61,994 bases of DNA from Fidelibacterota bacterium (GTDB lineage Bacteria; Pseudomonadota; Alphaproteobacteria; Rhodospirillales; Rhodospirillaceae), in contig CANJMF010000019.1 in the NCBI GenBank assembly GCA_947475895.1, positions 1-61,994 on the forward strand. The letters run 5' to 3'. The notes beneath the pieces are model-generated. The model saw nothing but the letters and a program-made list of their open reading frames with translations, searched no databases and was not told where the DNA came from. Position 1 is the stretch's first letter; each line of letters starts with the position of its first letter. Positions 17,262-26,205 of this stretch are shown piece after piece. The translations under genes were made by a program, and so were the position numbers.

Positions 17262-18118
17262 TGCCCGTTTCTATTTCTCGCAAAAAAGTTTCAAAGACGT
17301 TGGATGTGCCCGCGCCCGACGCAGGCTTGCCCGACGCCAAAAAGAAACTCATTAAACCCCGCGCCGCCATCGCGTGGTTCCTCAGCGATATGGCCGAGGC
17401 ATCGGGTTATGCCGTCGCCACCTGGACCGATGGCAAGATGCTGTCGATGTATGCCGAATACCGTCCAATGCTAACCGCGCCGGATCCTTGGTACTATTCG
17501 GGCGTCGTGGCGCTCGAAGCCTGCAAGATCATGGATCTGTTCGAAAAGCCCGAAGCCAACGAACTGATGCGCGAAGTGCTGCGCCAGATGGACGGCGTCG
17601 TCGGGCGTTTCAACACCGACTGTTCCGATCTCGCCGTGCTGCTCATGGGCCGCCTCGGCATGGGTTCGCTCATCATGCACCGCAAGGTGCCCGACAATCT
17701 TCTCGCCAAGATCATGCTCATCCTGCTCGGTTCGCCGTCGGCGGCGGCGCCCAACATGCCCGACGAGAACGCGCACAAACAATTGAAAGCCGCGCTGAAA
17801 ACCGGCGCGCCGGTGTGGTGGAAGATGTTCCGCCGCTACTACAAGCTCAACATGCCGGGCATGCAGACCGATCAAAAGCCGGTGCTTACGCAATCCATCC
17901 TAAAGAACGCGCCGCCGAAACTCGGCAACGAAAAGACCAAGAAAGAAGCCACGTCGCTGAAAGATATTCTGGCTGCGGCCATCAGTGACGACGCGCCTGC
18001 GGATACGGGCCCGTTGTTGCTTGAAAATCCCATCGGCGATGCTTCTGCCGACAGCGGCCCGCTGGTTCTGGAAGAATCACTCAAAATCACAGCGCCCGTT
18101 TCCAAAACGTTGCAATAG
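17261..18118 (+). CDS. Unknown conserved-looking protein
   Basis: 285 residues, not recognised. ATG 17261 is chosen because it overlaps the stop of the upstream short ORF; a GTG at 17210 is in frame but reads poorly. Residues about 30-190 look like a folded, mainly helical domain (AIAWFLSDMAEASGYAVATW, YYSGVVALEACKIMDLF, FNTDCSDLAVLLMGRLGMGSLI). The C-terminal 70 residues contain two similar acidic repeats (ADTGPLLLENPIGD and ADSGPLVLEESL), probably a flexible tail. No signal peptide or clear membrane segment. Convergent with an aldo/keto reductase gene. Confidence 0.75.
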   Translation: MPVSISRKKVSKTLDVPAPDAGLPDAKKKLIKPRAAIAWFLSDMAEASGYAVATWTDGKMLSMYAEYRPMLTAPDPWYYSGVVALEACKIMDLFEKPEANELMREVLRQMDGVVGRFNTDCSDLAVLLMGRLGMGSLIMHRKVPDNLLAKIMLILLGSPSAAAPNMPDENAHKQLKAALKTGAPVWWKMFRRYYKLNMPGMQTDQKPVLTQSILKNAPPKLGNEKTKKEATSLKDILAAAISDDAPADTGPLLLENPIGDASADSGPLVLEESLKITAPVSKTLQ

Positions 18119-18128
18119 TGCGGCCGCT

Positions 18129-19166
18129 TTAAGTGAGCGACGTCAGCTTGCGCAGTTCTGCTACGTCGGCGGCGCTCAGCTTCCATGCGACCGATGCAGC
18201 GTTTTCGAGGATTTGTTCCGGCTTGGTAGCCCCCGCGATCACCGATCCGATTTGCGCATGGGCGGCAAGGCCGGCCACCGCCAAGTCCAGCAAAGTATGG
18301 CCGCGCTGCTTGGCGAACGCCTCCAACTTTTCGACGCGATCATAAGTGTCGTCGCCGATGGCGCGATTGGCGAGGCGTGCGTCGGAAGGAGCCGGCTGGC
18401 TGCGCCGGTACTTTCCCGTCAGCAAGCCGCTCGCCAGTGGAGAGTAGGGGATGAACCCAATCTTCAAACGCGCGCAGACGGGCAGCACGTCGTCCTCGGC
18501 TGCTGTCTCGAGCAAGCTGTATTGATTTTGCACCGAGATGAATCGCCCCACGCCGTTCTTTCGCGCGACCTTATCGGCGTCCTCAAGTTGCGCGGCACTG
18601 AAGTTCGATGCGCCGATGTGGCGAAGCTTGCCTTCACGCTTCAGTTCATCGAGTGCCGATAATGTTTCCGCAATCGGTGTGCTGTTGTCGGGGAAGTGGT
18701 ATTGATACAGATCGATGTAGTCGGTTTGCAGGCGGCGCAGACTTTCCTCAATCGCCTTGCGGATATGCGCCCGCGTACCGCCGCCGCTACCTTGCGCGCG
18801 AAAGCCCCACTTCGTGGCGATGACGACTTGCTTGCGCCGGTCCTTTAGAATTTCGCCCAGGAAACTTTCCGAGCCGCCGTTGACGCCGTAACTGTTGGCG
18901 GTATCGAAGAACGTTATGCCGGCATCGAACGCGGCGTTCACCACCGCGCGCGTGCGCTCCATATCCAAGGGACGTCCCGTATGATTGCCCGGTGCTGCGC
19001 CAAAGCTATTGCAGCCCAGTCCTAAAACCGAAACGCGCAGGTCTGAATCACCTAGGGTGCGATAGGGCATCGATCCTGCGCTGGGCGGCGTTTGCGCAAG
19101 CGCCCGTGCGGCGGCCAACACCAAAAGCGCCGACGGCGCGGCGGCAAGAACATCGCGGCGTTTCAT
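18129..19166 (-). CDS. Tat-exported aldo/keto reductase
   Basis: 345 residues from ATG 19166. The N-terminus MKRRDVLAAAPSALLVLAAARALAQ is a Tat-like leader, so a folded, cofactor-loaded enzyme may reach the periplasm. The AKR barrel has the catalytic tetrad: D in FDTANSYG, the Tyr of the same motif, K in VVIATKWG and H in YQYHFPD. The C-terminal NADPH region is present (IAGATKPEQILENA). AKRs reduce aldehydes and ketones; a periplasmic form is odd because NADPH is cytosolic. The leader may instead be a membrane anchor. Substrate unknown. Confidence 0.88.
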   Translation of the reverse strand: MKRRDVLAAAPSALLVLAAARALAQTPPSAGSMPYRTLGDSDLRVSVLGLGCNSFGAAPGNHTGRPLDMERTRAVVNAAFDAGITFFDTANSYGVNGGSESFLGEILKDRRKQVVIATKWGFRAQGSGGGTRAHIRKAIEESLRRLQTDYIDLYQYHFPDNSTPIAETLSALDELKREGKLRHIGASNFSAAQLEDADKVARKNGVGRFISVQNQYSLLETAAEDDVLPVCARLKIGFIPYSPLASGLLTGKYRRSQPAPSDARLANRAIGDDTYDRVEKLEAFAKQRGHTLLDLAVAGLAAHAQIGSVIAGATKPEQILENAASVAWKLSAADVAELRKLTSLT

Positions 19167-19247
19167 TGTGGCGGACACCCATTTTATGTGTGCGGAACGC
19201 CACGATACTATCAAGCCGCGCGCAATCGTCGCTACACAGGGCCGTGA

Positions 19248-20246
19248 TTAGGTCGTTGCTTTCAGGGCTTCCAGCACGGCGGCCGCTACCGGCTCGGGTT
19301 TTTCGTGCGGCACAAAGTGCCCCGAGCCTTCCACAATCCGCCGCGCGATCAGTTTGGTGAACTGCGTGCGCTCCACCGGCGTTACGTCGGCGGGCGGTTT
19401 CGCGGCGCCGTCGTCACCACCGTGTAACAGGATTGTCGGCACATCCACCTTCGGCCGCTGTGCCAGGATTTTCTCCACCTCAACAAGGCGCGGTTCGCCC
19501 GGTGCATTGAGGTTACGATGACGATAGGAATGAATCACGCAATCCACGAAGTCGGGATTGTCGAATGAGGCGGCGGTCAGATCATATAGTGCGTCGGAGA
19601 AATTCCACGTCGGCGACCATTCGTGCCACATGAATTTGCACAAGGCCTTGCGGTCTTCGGTCAGTCCGCGCACGCCAGCGGGGGCGTTGAAGTACCATTG
19701 GTACCACAAGTTCTTCACGCCGCCCGGCTGCGCCACGGGTCCTGGCGTCACCGTGTTCTGGATCGAATATCCGCCCATCAACACGGCTGCGCGCACGCGT
19801 GTTGGGTTGAGTGCCGCCGTCACACACGCCGCGCGCCCGCCCCAATCGAAACCGCATAGCGCGAAGCGTCCGATCTTCAGTGCGTCTGCAAGGTCGATGA
19901 CGTCTTGCGCGATGGCCGCTTGCTCCGCTGTGCGCGGCGCCGCTGTATCGAGAAAGCGCGTCGGGCCATAACCGCGCAGGTAAACCGCGATGGCGCGAAA
20001 CCCTGCTTTCGCCAGCACGGGGGCCACGCCGTCGTATGCGTGCGCGTCGTCGGGAAATCCATGCAGGAGAAAAACCGGGAACCCGTTCGCCGGGCCGCTT
20101 TCGTGATAGCCGATGGCCAGATATTTGGTACGCGTGATTTTTACCGGCGGCGCGGCGGCGATTTGTGCAAACGCGCGCGTCCCCGTGGCGAGCGTCAGCG
20201 CCATGCCGGCGCCTCCCGTCAGAACCTGTCTGCGTACAAGTGTCAT
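19248..20246 (-). CDS. Exported alpha/beta hydrolase (epoxide-hydrolase-like)
   Basis: 332 residues from ATG 20246 (MTLVRRQVLTGGAGMALTLATGTRAFA), a Tat-type RR leader. Oxyanion motif HGFPDDAHAY, nucleophile elbow GFDWGGRAAC with Asp, which is typical of epoxide hydrolases and haloalkane dehalogenases, and catalytic His in GSGHFVPHE. Two Tyr/Trp-rich cap elements (NLWYQWYFNAP, KFMWHEWSP) fit epoxide hydrolase. It probably opens an epoxide or a related ester in the periplasm. Divergent from another alpha/beta hydrolase with 97 bp between starts. Confidence 0.87.
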   Translation of the reverse strand: MTLVRRQVLTGGAGMALTLATGTRAFAQIAAAPPVKITRTKYLAIGYHESGPANGFPVFLLHGFPDDAHAYDGVAPVLAKAGFRAIAVYLRGYGPTRFLDTAAPRTAEQAAIAQDVIDLADALKIGRFALCGFDWGGRAACVTAALNPTRVRAAVLMGGYSIQNTVTPGPVAQPGGVKNLWYQWYFNAPAGVRGLTEDRKALCKFMWHEWSPTWNFSDALYDLTAASFDNPDFVDCVIHSYRHRNLNAPGEPRLVEVEKILAQRPKVDVPTILLHGGDDGAAKPPADVTPVERTQFTKLIARRIVEGSGHFVPHEKPEPVAAAVLEALKATT

Positions 20247-20343
20247 AGGCACCTCCCCGTGTGGCCGTAATCCCGAGCATGGCATAGCGAATAGCCTCGT
20301 CAATCGGGTTGCGGGCATCCGCACTCACGCGGTAGGAAGTCTC

Positions 20344-21132
20344 ATGGCCGCGTTAACCACCACCGACCACACGATTTCTTGCGAGGGCCATCGCCTCTTC
20401 GCGCGGGAATGGAGTCCATCGCTTCCAACAGCGCACGCGCCCATCATTTTGCTGCACGATTCGCTTGGCTGCGTCGATCTGTGGCGCGATTTTCCCGAAC
20501 GGCTGTGTCTTGCAACCTCACGGCGCGTCGTCGCTTACGACCGCCTGGGATTTGGCCGGTCCGATCCGCGCTCAGGCAGCCTGCCGCTCGATTTCATCAC
20601 CGCCGAATGCGCGCGCTCTCTGCCGCCCATTCTGGGCGCACTTGGTATTCAAAATTTCGCGCTCTTCGGCCATAGCGTGGGCGGCGGCATGGGCATCGCC
20701 GGTGCCGCGCATTTCGCTGCGCGTTGCGAGGCCCTTGTTACCGTGTCCGCACAAGTTTTCGCCGAAGCGCAAATTTATGAGGGTATCCGCGCCGCTAAAA
20801 TCGCTTTCGCGAAATCAGGCCCGCACTATGAACGCCTCAAAAAATATCATGGCGACAAAACCGACTGGGTTTTGAGTGCATGGATCGACACCTGGCTCAG
20901 CCCCGCCTTCAGCGATTTCTCACTGGCCTCGTTCATCCGGGAAGTTCGCTGTCCAGTGGTCGCAATCCACGGCGCGCGCGATGAATACGGCAGCCCCGCG
21001 CAAGCCCGCATGATCTGCGAGCTTGCGGCCGGCACTGCCGATCTTCAGATTTTCCCCGACTGCGGCCACATTCCCCACCGCGAACAACCGGATGCGGTGT
21101 TGGATGCGGTCAACGCACTTTTGCGAACGTAA
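20344..21132 (+). CDS. Alpha/beta hydrolase (serine type)
   Basis: 262 residues from ATG 20344 (MAALTTTDHTISCEGHRLFAREW); the frame continues upstream across the divergent gene, which is spurious. Motifs: LLHDSLGCVDLW oxyanion region, nucleophile FGHSVGGGMG with Ser, Asp in AIHGARDEYGSP and His in FPDCGHIPHREQP. No leader, so cytoplasmic. It hydrolyses an unknown ester or thioester. Convergent with the ModA-like gene. Confidence 0.88.
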   Translation: MAALTTTDHTISCEGHRLFAREWSPSLPTAHAPIILLHDSLGCVDLWRDFPERLCLATSRRVVAYDRLGFGRSDPRSGSLPLDFITAECARSLPPILGALGIQNFALFGHSVGGGMGIAGAAHFAARCEALVTVSAQVFAEAQIYEGIRAAKIAFAKSGPHYERLKKYHGDKTDWVLSAWIDTWLSPAFSDFSLASFIREVRCPVVAIHGARDEYGSPAQARMICELAAGTADLQIFPDCGHIPHREQPDAVLDAVNALLRT

Positions 21133-21143
21133 TCGCCGCCGTC

Positions 21144-21911
21144 TTATTTCGCCTTAAACACCGGCTCGAGACCCGAGCGCTTGTAGGCGGCCGAGGCGTC
21201 GGCCGACGTCAAAAGCTTCACAATCGCTTCGGCATCCTTCGCGCGTTTTGTGTCGGTCATAACGGCGGCGGTGAAAATCAGCCTCGCTTGAAGTGCGTCG
21301 GGCAGGGGGACGATGTTCTTGGCACCCGATGCTCTAAGTTCGCTGACCTGTTGAAAGGCGACGGCTACTTTACCGTTGAGCAGTAATGTTCCCGTAAATC
21401 CTTCCGGCACCACCGTGGTCTTCGGCCCCGCGATCTCCGAAAGGCCCAAGTCTTTGATGAGCTTCGCGATGTGTATACCGCTGCCACCTTGCGCCGAATG
21501 GGCGAGAGAGGGTGTCGACTTAATCAGCGCGATGAAGTCTTCCTTGGTTTTCATGGGCGGGATCGGCGCGCCGTCCGCGACCGCGAGCGCCACCTGAGAT
21601 ACGACGAGGTCCACCTGCGAACCCGGTACCACGCGGCCCTTTGCCGCCAGGTCTTCTATGGCCGCCTTGGTCAGGATCACGAGGTCCGCTGGTTCGCCTT
21701 TCAGAAGTTTTTCAACGAGAGGGACCGTCGCCAAAAACTGGCTGTTCACCGGAATGCCGCTGCGGGCCACCAGCATCGGTTCGATATCTTTGAATGCGCC
21801 CTGCACGCCGAGCGTGGCGGCGATTTTCAGAGGCGGCGCGTCCGCGGCCGACGCGACCGTCGCTGCAACGGTGAAACACAACGCGGCAACAAAACCGATG
21901 GAACGACGCAT
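21144..21911 (-). CDS. ModA-like periplasmic binding protein
   Basis: 255 residues with signal peptide (MRRSIGFVAALCFTVAATVASAAD). The body follows the molybdate/tungstate-type substrate-binding fold: LKIAATLGVQGAFKDIEPML, GEPADLVILTKAAIEDL, GVxVAFQQVSEL and a final YKRSGLEPVFKA. No ModB or ModC gene is adjacent, so it is an orphan binding protein; the true ligand may not be molybdate. A second, diverged relative lies at 37945-38721. Confidence 0.85.
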   Translation of the reverse strand: MRRSIGFVAALCFTVAATVASAADAPPLKIAATLGVQGAFKDIEPMLVARSGIPVNSQFLATVPLVEKLLKGEPADLVILTKAAIEDLAAKGRVVPGSQVDLVVSQVALAVADGAPIPPMKTKEDFIALIKSTPSLAHSAQGGSGIHIAKLIKDLGLSEIAGPKTTVVPEGFTGTLLLNGKVAVAFQQVSELRASGAKNIVPLPDALQARLIFTAAVMTDTKRAKDAEAIVKLLTSADASAAYKRSGLEPVFKAK

Positions 21912-21948
21912 GAACTTCTCCCCTGTTCGCCATGCGCTCGGTTGAGCG

Positions 21949-22383
21949 CTAGGCCTCGAATGTAATCCTCACCGACGCGGCCGACCGCTGCGCTGGCCCG
22001 TGGTACACAGCTTCCACATTATTTCCCTCAGGGTCGAGGACAAAGGCGGCGTAATAGCCCGGGTGGTAAGGCCGATCGCCCGGCTTACCGTTATCACGCC
22101 CGCTCGCAGCAATAGCCGCCTTATGAAAAGCCTCGACTTGATCACGGCTCCTGGCCTGAAAAGCAAAGTGCGCGCGCCCTGTCAGATGCCCTTGTGCCGC
22201 GACGCTATCCTTGCCTGAAACGAACAGTTCGTCGGCCCAAAAATAGTCATCACCTTCACCGCCCATGGGAATTTCGAGCGCCTCCAACACCGCCTGGTAG
22301 AAGCGCTTTGCGGCGGGGAGATTAGCCACCACCAACTGAAGATGATCGATCAACCGGCCGCGGTGCAGCTCTTTAGGTTTCAT
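21949..22383 (-). CDS. VOC-family (glyoxalase/dioxygenase fold) protein
   Basis: 144 residues from ATG 22383 (MKPKELHRGRLIDHLQLVVANLPAAKRFYQAVL). The pattern of H-x-L-x-V at strand 1, AHFAFQARSRDQVEAFHKAAIAASG, and YYAAFVLDPEGNNVEAVYHG with a late metal-type Glu is typical of vicinal oxygen chelate proteins. Members bind a divalent metal and act as glyoxalases, dioxygenases or resistance proteins. Substrate unknown. Divergent from the thioesterase gene. Confidence 0.88.
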   Translation of the reverse strand: MKPKELHRGRLIDHLQLVVANLPAAKRFYQAVLEALEIPMGGEGDDYFWADELFVSGKDSVAAQGHLTGRAHFAFQARSRDQVEAFHKAAIAASGRDNGKPGDRPYHPGYYAAFVLDPEGNNVEAVYHGPAQRSAASVRITFEA

Positions 22384-22532
22384 GGCGTTGCTCCTGAAAT
22401 AATACCGGCAAACATCAACATAACTCATGAACCCGCGTGCGGGTTCGGCCGGGCGCTGAATCAGAAAACGCTACCGACGCAACCCCGAGCCCTCTAGCCT
22501 TGTGCCAACCAAACGCCGATGGAGGTCATGCC

Positions 22533-22988
22533 CTGAGCGCGCCCGAACCCAAAGACCCGAACTTCGAAGCTCGCATCAAAACAAGTTTTGCCAAGCAAGG
22601 CTTGATGACCACGCTCGGAATCACGATCGCAAAAATTTCGCCGGGTGCTGTAGAACTTTCATTAAAACCCAGCGCCGCCGTCTCGCAACAACATGGCTTC
22701 GTTCACGCGGGCGCAGTGGCCGCGCTTGCGGACACAGCCGCCGGCTATGCCGCGCTGAGTTTGATGCCGCTGGGCGCTGGCGTTCTGACAACCGAATTTA
22801 AGATCAACCTGGTCGCCCCGGCCATGGGCGAGATCATCATCGCGCGTGGGCGCGTGATCAAAGCGGGCCGCACGCTCACGCTCGCGCAAACCGACGTCGT
22901 GGCCATTACGGACGGGAAGGAAAAACTCGTCGCCTTCTTGACGGCGACGCTCATGGCCATGGAAGGACGCGACGGCGTCGCGGATTAG
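22533..22988 (+). CDS. PaaI-type hotdog thioesterase, probable CTG start
   Basis: 151 residues if it starts at CTG 22533, six bases after a perfect GGAGGT (22521-22526). This gives MSAPEPKDPNFEARIKTSFAKQGL, matching the usual N-terminus of PaaI-like proteins; the first in-frame ATG would cut that part off, and a GTG at 22437 adds unrelated sequence. Hotdog-fold signature: QQHGFVHAGAVAALADTAAGYAAL, then EFKINLVAPA. It likely hydrolyses acyl- or aryl-CoA thioesters. An ATG at 22528 in another frame stops after two codons. Confidence 0.88.
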   Translation: MSAPEPKDPNFEARIKTSFAKQGLMTTLGITIAKISPGAVELSLKPSAAVSQQHGFVHAGAVAALADTAAGYAALSLMPLGAGVLTTEFKINLVAPAMGEIIIARGRVIKAGRTLTLAQTDVVAITDGKEKLVAFLTATLMAMEGRDGVAD

Positions 22989-23028
22989 GTCCGCCGCCGC
23001 CGTCGCGCTAGGAGGCAAAAGGCTTAGA

Positions 23029-23439
23029 TTATTTTTCGATGAACTTCGTTCCTGACGGGCCTACACCCACCTCCAGATAGTCGACGTCGCCGTCCTTAGC
23101 CCACGAGCAATGCGTTGTGTTCGGCGGGATTGTGAAAAAGTCGCCGGCTTTGTGCGCGACCGTGGTGGCCGCGGATACGACGGCGGTGTCGCATACATAA
23201 AGCGTGCCGGAAATAATCTGAATGTGCCGCACATCCGGATGTTGATGAGACCGCATCAATCCATTGGCGGGGATGTGAGCCTGAATAATATAAACCCCGG
23301 GTTTATCGAGCGCGCCAACAGCGATAGTCGCCTTCGGCGCAGGCGGGTTCGCGACGGGCACGTCGCCCGCGATTGTTGAATTCAAAGCGAGGAAGGGCAT
23401 CAAAACGCCCAACGCTCCGGCGACAATATAGCGAGTCAT
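23029..23439 (-). CDS. Exported cupin-domain protein
   Basis: 136 residues from ATG 23439, preceded by GGGAGAG. Signal peptide MTRYIVAGALGVLMPFLALNSTIAG. The cupin barrel shows RSHQHPDVRHIQIISGTLYV for motif 1 (His ligands) and FFTIPPNTTHCSWA for motif 2. Such small secreted cupins bind a metal; enzymatic role not predictable. Confidence 0.87.
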   Translation of the reverse strand: MTRYIVAGALGVLMPFLALNSTIAGDVPVANPPAPKATIAVGALDKPGVYIIQAHIPANGLMRSHQHPDVRHIQIISGTLYVCDTAVVSAATTVAHKAGDFFTIPPNTTHCSWAKDGDVDYLEVGVGPSGTKFIEK

Positions 23440-23536
23440 GATTTCTCTCCCACTCATGTTCCAAATTTGCAAAAGCCTCGGTAGTCAGTGAGCGTAGGAC
23501 GCGCTTAGGAGCCTGTAAACCCACAGATCACAAGGT

Positions 23537-24097
23537 TTATGAACAGCCCTCTACAAGCGCAATAGCCTCGGGCGTTCCGGCGCGAAACGTACTTACCTTT
23601 CCGTCCCAAGTTTCGAACAAAATCCCATTCCGCTGACCGGTCCCTGCAAACGTCGGCCCAAAAACCGTCAGGGTATGATCGTCTTGGCCGCCATAGCGGT
23701 GAGGGGCGATAACCAGTCTCGACCCGTACTGCTTTTTGACGTCGTCTTCCGACGATCCAATCCGGATACCTTCCTCGGTCGCGACCACGGGCACCGAGAC
23801 TTCTGTCTGTCCGGGCGCATGGTTTTGGATGTCGATACGAACGATGGCCGTATTCCACACCATGTATGCAATCTGTTGATCGATGCCGTCGGTGCGGCGC
23901 GTGTACCAGCAAGCTTGCGCGGCGGTGCGGTCACTGGGATCGAACGCCCGCATTTTGGCATCCAGCGCTTTTTCCGCTTGGACCACCGTCATGCCGATCT
24001 TGACCGGCCCCAAGCCCGCGAAAGTCAGAATCTGATCGCCGGGCTTGGTGCAGGCGGCACACACGACGAAGACAACGAGGGACGCAAGGCGCTTCAC
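23537..24097 (-). CDS. Small lipoprotein of unknown function
   Basis: 186 residues from GTG 24097, which sits after GGGAGAAG and yields a classic lipoprotein leader: VKRLASLVVFVVCAAC with lipobox CAAC. The longer frame upstream has no leader. The mature part includes GLGPVKIGMTVVQAEKAL and EEGIRIGSSEDDVKKQYG, two similar stretches that resemble the paired motifs found in proteins annotated as SmpA/BamE-like or unknown secreted proteins. Three Cys remain in the mature part. Function unknown. Confidence 0.75.
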   Translation of the reverse strand: MKRLASLVVFVVCAACTKPGDQILTFAGLGPVKIGMTVVQAEKALDAKMRAFDPSDRTAAQACWYTRRTDGIDQQIAYMVWNTAIVRIDIQNHAPGQTEVSVPVVATEEGIRIGSSEDDVKKQYGSRLVIAPHRYGGQDDHTLTVFGPTFAGTGQRNGILFETWDGKVSTFRAGTPEAIALVEGCS

Positions 24098-24410
24098 GTA
24101 CTTCTCCCGGAAGGCGATGGCGGCACAATGCGCGCCATTCTGACTTATGGCTATAATCATGGCCTTGGAAGGGCGGGAGAGCGTGACGAAAGAGGCAAAG
24201 TGCATCATCACGCCTATTCAACTGCCGCTTCCATAGTTTGCGTTGTCCCAAGCGTGTTACAATCGCCCCAACGACACGATGACGTGGGGCGTGTGTCGGG
24301 GCTTCTCCTTAATATTAACGCATGCATTTTCCGCGTAGCGGCGCGTCTTAACCGACGATTGATACGCCAGCTATTCAGGCGCGTTAGGTTCCTCCTTCGC
24401 GGCGGTTGAT
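24098..24410. promoter_or_regulatory. Intergenic region with overlapping dyads
   Basis: Between the lipoprotein gene and the membrane glycosyltransferase. It holds CGCCCCA (24264-24270) pairing with TGGGGCG (24285-24291), and CGACAC (24272-24277) pairing with GTGTCG (24293-24298). The two stems interleave and exclude each other as hairpins. A possible -10 TACAAT lies at 24258-24263 with only a poor -35. Operator or leader structure for the gene at 24411 is an inference. Confidence 0.35.
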
Positions 24411-26006
24411 ATGGCTTCTGATATCGATCTGCAGATCGCACCGGCATTTTTCGTCGATCCAGGCGAGACGGCATGGCGGCAGTACGCTCCGGTCATGGGT
24501 GCCATCGCCATTGCACTGACGGGACTTGCGCTCGTTCTCATTAATCCGCGCGGATACATCGGCGGCGGGTGGGACGACGCTCAGTACATGAATGCGGTCA
24601 TCGCCTGGAGCCAGAGCGGCCCCAATGTAGGCACCAATCACTGGGCCCTGCGCTGGCCGCTCGTTCTCGGCAATGTTCTCGCCGTTCAGATCTTTGGTTT
24701 CAGCCGGACGGCGATCATGGTGCCGGCAATTCTCACGTATCTCGCCTGCGGCCTCGTGCTTTACGGGTTCATAGGAAAGTTGGCCGGTTGGCGCGCTGGT
24801 TTCGTGGCGGCGCTGGCGCTCCTGACAATTCCGGAATTGGGTCGCTGGTCGACCGTCATTTACCCAGATGCCCCCGAGGGCTTGCTGTGGTGCGTATCGC
24901 TCGGCTGCTTTCGGCTAGGTTCGGATCGGCAAACCCAACGCGGTCGCGAATGGCTGCTGGCGTCCGGCCTGGCTGCAGGCCTCGCGTGGAGTTTGCGCGA
25001 AACGGCGCTGGGCCTCTGGGCGGTCTACGGTCTCGCCTTCCTGCTGTCCTACCGAATCCGGCGCGCGCGTTATGGCTGGGTCGCACTCGCGGCCTTGCCC
25101 GCGCCATTGATCGAGTATGCGTGCTACTGGCATCTGACCGGCGATCCGCTTTATCGGCTTCATGCCGATCTTGGCCATATCGGCGTGCCGTCCAATCATC
25201 TCGCGGGCAACATTCCCCTCGGCGCTAGTCCGCTTCTTAACCCGCTGCTTATGAGCCACTGGACCGGCGCCGGTCCTGTTCGGTTGCACTGGATGCTTGA
25301 TCCCTATCTCAATCTTTTCGCCGACAACTTGGCTGGATTGATCTTCGTCATTCTGGCGGTCACCGGCTGGGCGTTATGGCGCGCGCGACGTGATGGCGAA
25401 CAAAGCCGCATGACAAACACGCTGCGCGATCTGTGCCAAGCCTTGCTCGTGGTCATGGCCGCGAACATTCTCATCAATCTCTATGTCCTTGCCGTCAGGC
25501 CCGGTCCGCGCATGTTCCTGCCCGCACTCATGGCAGGCAGCGCGCTCATCGGCATCGCCTTCGCACACATCAACATCCCCTGGCTACGTCGATCGATTGC
25601 GGCTTTACTCGTGATCAAGTTTCTGATCACCGCGATCATCATCGATGTCGCTCCGAATTACGCCCGCGTCGCAAGCATCAGCGACCAGATCGTTCGCTCC
25701 GTTTCGGGCCCCATCTACGTCAACCAGGAGACAAACCTGCATTTGCAATTTGCGCCGGCGGATTTTCGCGCGCGGTTAGCGCAAGGCGATGCCTCGGTCG
25801 GCAGCTATTACCTCGCGGTCGGCGCGCCGAACGAATTAATGAGTGCCGCGCCCAATCCAGATCGCTGGACTCTGGTATCGGCAGCCGACACCGGGCAAAC
25901 GCCATGGACGGTGCGGCTTCTGTCGCCGCCGGTGCACGCGTTCGGCCTTATGAAAAACTTCGAATACCCGGCCGTCCAAGCCCGCCTTTACCAGTGCACA
26001 GACTGA
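24411..26006 (+). CDS. Multi-pass membrane glycosyltransferase (GT-C, ArnT/PMT-like)
   Basis: 531 residues with about ten hydrophobic segments. After the first membrane helix (VMGAIAIALTGLALVLI) comes a loop with GGGWDDAQYMNAV, the acidic pair expected of GT-C enzymes that use polyprenyl-phosphate sugars. A second motif, YPDAPEGLLW, lies in the region where such enzymes contact the donor. The last 110 residues form an extracytoplasmic domain. It probably adds a sugar to lipid A, a glycan or a protein on the periplasmic side. Start ATG 24411. A terminator-like hairpin follows. Confidence 0.8.
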   Translation: MASDIDLQIAPAFFVDPGETAWRQYAPVMGAIAIALTGLALVLINPRGYIGGGWDDAQYMNAVIAWSQSGPNVGTNHWALRWPLVLGNVLAVQIFGFSRTAIMVPAILTYLACGLVLYGFIGKLAGWRAGFVAALALLTIPELGRWSTVIYPDAPEGLLWCVSLGCFRLGSDRQTQRGREWLLASGLAAGLAWSLRETALGLWAVYGLAFLLSYRIRRARYGWVALAALPAPLIEYACYWHLTGDPLYRLHADLGHIGVPSNHLAGNIPLGASPLLNPLLMSHWTGAGPVRLHWMLDPYLNLFADNLAGLIFVILAVTGWALWRARRDGEQSRMTNTLRDLCQALLVVMAANILINLYVLAVRPGPRMFLPALMAGSALIGIAFAHINIPWLRRSIAALLVIKFLITAIIIDVAPNYARVASISDQIVRSVSGPIYVNQETNLHLQFAPADFRARLAQGDASVGSYYLAVGAPNELMSAAPNPDRWTLVSAADTGQTPWTVRLLSPPVHAFGLMKNFEYPAVQARLYQCTD

Positions 26007-26097
26007 TCAATTAGAACGTGTCCCTGGCCGATTGCAGAACGGTACGCGTCCCACAAGCGGGACGTCGACCCCGCGAACGTTTCAGTATGCTATCATG

Positions 26098-26134
26098 GCG
26101 TGGAGAGCAGCTATCGGGTTGTTCTCCACGCTTT
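26098..26134 (+). terminator. Putative rho-independent terminator
   Basis: Nine-base arms GCGTGGAGA and TCTCCACGC pair perfectly around a 16-base loop and are followed by TTT. It lies 90 bp after the membrane glycosyltransferase stop. The T run is short, so efficiency is uncertain. Confidence 0.5.
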
Positions 26135-26205
26135 GCACATGGGCCGCCTCGTACGCTAACGATCGCCACGCCCGTGTTTAGAAACACCGGAGCCTGACGC
26201 TTTCT

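Noticed and set aside
20113-20343. 77-residue extension of the plus-strand alpha/beta hydrolase
   Set aside because: Lies over the leader of the divergent hydrolase gene and is not family-like.
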